Shown piece by piece: positions 60,828 through 64,000 of a stretch of 64,000 nt of DNA. The notes under the pieces are model-generated. The model was not told where the DNA came from. It did not search any database and was given only the letters and a program-made list of their open reading frames with translations. Numbering within the stretch: position 1 is the first letter of the stretch; every line of letters begins with the position of its first letter. The position numbers and the translations under genes are program-made. The stretch is from CAIXPS01 sp034430115 (GTDB lineage: Bacteria; Chloroflexota; Anaerolineae; J036; Brachytrichaceae). Where the stretch lies: contig DAOUFG010000175.1 in NCBI GenBank assembly GCA_034430115.1, positions 32,954 to 96,953 on the forward strand. The letters run 5' to 3'.

Positions 60828-63800
60828 ATGGCATCAACACCTCTGCTGTTCGACGTACTGGGAATCGACTATGAGCGTTATAGCGTGTCGTTGGTCGATC
60901 CGGTCGGCACGCTCCTTGCGCGCAACGAGTTCGAATGGCGCACCGGGACACTCTTATTCGAAGAAGAACTGAAGCATGCTGAAGCGCTGGCACTTAGGCC
61001 GAAGCAAGATGACACATTTCACATCACCTTCGGCCAACGGCTGTACAAGGCGCTGCTGGGCGGCGACGTAGGCAATGTATATACACAGCACCTGGATACC
61101 CAATCGGATTCCTGCCCAATCATTGTGCGCATCAACCCCAAAACAGCACAGCCCTTAGCGCGCCTGCCCTGGGAATTGATGCACGATAGCAAAACGTTCA
61201 TCTCGCTCAACCCGCGCACGCCTGTGGCACGGCTCCCTTGCGGGGAAAAGCTTCGTTCGTTACCGGCCATCTCAGGCACGCTCAAACTGCTAGTTGTGGT
61301 GTCCAACCCAGATGACCTTGCGGAAGAAGAACGCCTGGACGTAGAGGCCGAACGCGAGCACATCCTGGTCGCCACGGAGAAGCTACAACGCGAGGGACGG
61401 TTAGAAGTGACTTTTTTGGAAGATGCCTCCCCTGAGTCGATCCAAGATGCACTGCTGGATGGCGGGTTTCAGATGTTGCACATCACCGGTCATGGCAACG
61501 TGCACCCTGACAGCGCTGAGGGACTTCTACTCCTGGAAGATGAGCACGGACATGCGCGCGAAGTGAACGGAGAAGGGCTTATTACGATGCTCCAGGGCAG
61601 CGCCGTGCGTTTTGTGCTGTTGAACGCATGCAAGACGGCGGTCCCCGCTCACAAATTTGCCTGGCACGATTTGGGCAGCCGGCTTGCCAAAGCCGGCATC
61701 GCTGCCAACCTTGCCATGCAATATCCGGTGGAGGACAAAGCGGCGACACGCTTCGCCGAGAGGCTATATCACGACATTTGCGCTGGGCGCGATCTGCACA
61801 TGGCGCTTGCCCGAGCACGTGCTGAACTGATCAAAGAGGATGCAGGCCCGGCAGCACTCGCCACGCCCGTTGCCAGTATTTATGATGCCGCTTGCCTGAG
61901 CGCAGAACCCGCTCGTGCCCAACAACCTATGCACCAGGAATCACATGCCGATTTCGGGCTTGTGCCGCGCATGGAGCGCGGCTTCGTCGGGCGCAGCCGC
62001 GAGTTACGGCTGTTACGGCATCACTTCGCTTCCGGCCAGTGGCGAGCCACGGTGATACACGGCATCGGCGGCATGGGCAAGTCGGCGTTGGCCGCACGGC
62101 TGGCGTCACGCATGCTTGAGACGGGCATCGTGGACGGCGTGAAGATCATCGACTGCAACCCTGGCTTGACGGCCGATCAGGTCCTGATTGACTTGAACGC
62201 ATTTCTGAACATGCTGGGTGAAAGCAGGTTAAACAACATCATTCACCAAGCCATGTCACTGCAAACCAAGGACGCCGTGCTGGCGCAGGCACTCATGGCA
62301 CACCGCCTCCTCATTATCTTCGACAACGCCGAGGACTGTTTGAGAGATGGCGCTAGCGTCAGCCGTGCCGCACAACAGGTTGAAGGCGAAACATCCTCAG
62401 CAACAACACTGCCCCTCAACACGACAGCGTTCCAAGATGTCTACCTGGGCCAGCAAATCGCCCAACTGGTGGGATCAGTCAGCCACGGCTCCGTTTTTAT
62501 ATTCACGAGTCGGCTCGACTTTGACCCTCTAGAACAAGGACGCATCAGCGAGGCGGTTGGGCATATTGGGTTGGGCGAGATGAGCTTCACCGTCGCCGCA
62601 CAGCTCATGAACCGCCATCCCGCGCTGGCCAGCCTTCCACTCTACGCCCAGGAGGACAGCTTCACTAAACAATGGCTATATCAGCGCATCGGCGGACACC
62701 CATGGGCTATCAACCAGTTTGCCATCCAAGCGGGTCATACATCGCTGCACGAAGCACAGCAGACGATTGAAGGCGTGCAGCATAACCTGATTGTTTTTAC
62801 GCTGGTCGAAAGGGCTATCAGCGCCCAATCTGAAAGGGCAAGGAAATTACTGCTGAACGGATCTATTTATAACGAAGCGGTGCCCATCGAAGGGCTTTCT
62901 TTCATGCTGGGTGATGAGAAAGACTGTATGCCGGACGTATCTGCCGAGGTCCGGGCATTGCTAAGCTGGGGCTTACTCACGTGCACGCCGGAAGGTCTGC
63001 ACTACACGCTGCCAACCCTGGTGCGTACCCGGGAACGCAGCAGGCTCACAAAGAGCGAGCCCAACGCCTTGCGCCTGCGAGCGGCGGACTATTGGCTTGG
63101 TGTCGGACAAGACTCGACGTCTCTCACCCCGGAATTAAATGCGTACGCTTACCTGTTTGCCGCAGGAGCCTACGAGCGAGCAGATGACATTGTGGATTTT
63201 GCAACTGAACACTTGGTGCGGTGGGGGCAGATAGAATTGATTGATCGTCTGCTCAACCAGAGTGCAAGCCATTTGACTAACAAATCGCACCACGCACGTG
63301 TTGTGCATAATTTAGGCATCGTTCGTCAAGTTCAAGGTAATTATGACGCCGCTCGCACCTACTACGAGCAGTCCTTCGCTATCGCTCAGGAACTCGGCGA
63401 CCGCAGCAGCATCTCAAAGAGCCTGCACCAGTTGGGCATGCTCCATTACCTGCAGGGCGACTATGACGCCGCTCGCTCCTACTACGAGCAGTCCCTCGCT
63501 ATCAAACGCGAACTCGGCGACCGCAGCGGCATCTCAAATAGCCTGCACCAGTTGAGCACGCTCCATTACCTGCAGGGCGACTATGACGCCGCTCGCTCCT
63601 ACTGCGAACAGTCCCTCGCTATCAGACGCGAACTCGGCGACCTCAACGGCATCTCAAATAGCCTGCACCAGTTGGGCACGCTCCATTACCTGCAGGGCGA
63701 CTACGACGCCGCTCAAACCTACTACGAGCAATCCCTCACTATCTTCCAGGAACTCGGCGACCGCAGCGGCATCGCTTCATCCCTGTACCAGTTGGGTATG

Positions 63801-64000
63801 CTCCACCAGGTTCAGGGCGACTACGACGCCGCTCGCTCCTACTACGAGCAGTCCCTCGCCATTAAACGCCAACTCGGCGACCGCAGCGGCATCGCCTCGA
63901 ACTTGCTCCAGTTGGGCATGCTCCATTACCTGCAGGGCGACTATGACGCCGCTCGCTCCTACTGCGAACAGTCCCTCGCTATCAGACGCGAACTCGGCGA
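60828..64000 (+). CDS. CHAT protease - STAND NTPase - TPR protein, 5' part
   Basis: The frame is open from the ATG at 60828 to the window end (1057 codons seen, no stop). Domain order: an N-terminal CHAT caspase-like domain (to about residue 340) with the catalytic dyad His222 in HITGHGN and Cys268 in LLNACKTA; a STAND/NB-ARC NTPase with P-loop GIGGMGKS (412-419) and Walker B LLIIFDNAED (Asp499); a helical region; then TPRs from about residue 823. At least six TPR units of 40 residues (LGDRSGISNSLHQLGMLHYL plus QGDYDAARSYYEQSLAIKRE) are encoded by 120-bp DNA repeats that are almost identical. Such proteins are sensors whose oligomerisation activates the protease in phage defence or programmed cell death; role here inferred. 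Confidence 0.9.
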   Translation, partial: MASTPLLFDVLGIDYERYSVSLVDPVGTLLARNEFEWRTGTLLFEEELKHAEALALRPKQDDTFHITFGQRLYKALLGGDVGNVYTQHLDTQSDSCPIIVRINPKTAQPLARLPWELMHDSKTFISLNPRTPVARLPCGEKLRSLPAISGTLKLLVVVSNPDDLAEEERLDVEAEREHILVATEKLQREGRLEVTFLEDASPESIQDALLDGGFQMLHITGHGNVHPDSAEGLLLLEDEHGHAREVNGEGLITMLQGSAVRFVLLNACKTAVPAHKFAWHDLGSRLAKAGIAANLAMQYPVEDKAATRFAERLYHDICAGRDLHMALARARAELIKEDAGPAALATPVASIYDAACLSAEPARAQQPMHQESHADFGLVPRMERGFVGRSRELRLLRHHFASGQWRATVIHGIGGMGKSALAARLASRMLETGIVDGVKIIDCNPGLTADQVLIDLNAFLNMLGESRLNNIIHQAMSLQTKDAVLAQALMAHRLLIIFDNAEDCLRDGASVSRAAQQVEGETSSATTLPLNTTAFQDVYLGQQIAQLVGSVSHGSVFIFTSRLDFDPLEQGRISEAVGHIGLGEMSFTVAAQLMNRHPALASLPLYAQEDSFTKQWLYQRIGGHPWAINQFAIQAGHTSLHEAQQTIEGVQHNLIVFTLVERAISAQSERARKLLLNGSIYNEAVPIEGLSFMLGDEKDCMPDVSAEVRALLSWGLLTCTPEGLHYTLPTLVRTRERSRLTKSEPNALRLRAADYWLGVGQDSTSLTPELNAYAYLFAAGAYERADDIVDFATEHLVRWGQIELIDRLLNQSASHLTNKSHHARVVHNLGIVRQVQGNYDAARTYYEQSFAIAQELGDRSSISKSLHQLGMLHYLQGDYDAARSYYEQSLAIKRELGDRSGISNSLHQLSTLHYLQGDYDAARSYCEQSLAIRRELGDLNGISNSLHQLGTLHYLQGDYDAAQTYYEQSLTIFQELGDRSGIASSLYQLGMLHQVQGDYDAARSYYEQSLAIKRQLGDRSGIASNLLQLGMLHYLQGDYDAARSYCEQSLAIRRELG
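63342..64000 (+). repeat. Near-identical 120-bp tandem repeats encoding TPRs
   Basis: TATGACGCCGCT recurs at 63342, 63462, 63582, 63702, 63822 and 63942, exactly 120 bp apart. The last visible 59 bp (63942-64000) are identical to 63582-63640. The array continues past the window. Confidence 0.95.

Noticed and set aside
63343..63555. Regular 120-bp repeats could look like a CRISPR array
   Set aside because: The repeats are in one open frame, encode 40-residue TPRs and have no variable spacers between short repeats.

Overview
The window is a chromosomal segment, about 60% GC, from what is most likely a member of the Chloroflexota. The inference rests on the gene mix (a DUF6062-like protein, a baeRF protein, a TIGR03943/YcgR pair, CE15-like and URO-D-like catabolic proteins, a CHAT-STAND-TPR protein) and on dense interspersed repeats of the AGATT and ATCCGTG type. 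No rRNA, tRNA, CRISPR array, prophage or conjugative module was seen. Several strong sigma70-like promoters (TTGACA, 16 nt, TATAAT-like) are present.

Layout. 1-2940: start of a thiamine-dependent dehydrogenase E1 alpha gene, a DeoR regulator, and an SLC13/ArsB-type permease behind a long structured leader. 3200-7500: two tandem amt-PII cassettes for ammonium uptake and nitrogen sensing, closed by a strong terminator. 7541-13885: an Ntn-hydrolase asparaginase carrying an in-frame repeat insertion, then a TetR-controlled ABC efflux operon (permease, HlyD adaptor, two half-site ATPases). 14068-21542: DegV, a YcgQ/YcgR-like pair, a beta-propeller protein, and a zinc-type ABC importer beside a ribbon-helix-helix regulator with cysteine motifs, with candidate operators. 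21611-26749: an M1 peptidase and a fluoride operon: riboswitch, CLC-F-type transporter with four CBS motifs, and two uncharacterised genes.

27019-36188: PhzF, a large secreted DUF11 protein, a NatAB-like ABC exporter, an MBL-like protein, a phosphodiesterase/phosphatase, an EamA transporter and a baeRF protein. 36425-47016: a MacAB-like efflux operon, then a histidine kinase and a response regulator that bracket three envelope glycosylation genes. 47238-60543: OsmC, two URO-D-like proteins, a CBS protein, a double alpha/beta hydrolase, a RAYT transposase inside its REP-type repeats, a Met-rich thioredoxin-like lipoprotein, AAC(6')-like and APH-like enzymes, and a sugar-catabolic operon (Gfo/Idh, TIM-barrel isomerase, MFS).

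60828-64000: an open-ended CHAT-STAND NTPase-TPR protein with near-identical 120-bp TPR repeats. It is the best candidate for an undescribed conflict or immunity system and continues past the window.

Two themes recur. Transport and stress functions sit behind recognisable regulatory RNA or operators. Short-period inverted-repeat elements have invaded intergenic space, operons and even coding sequence, and they supply the stop codons of several genes.
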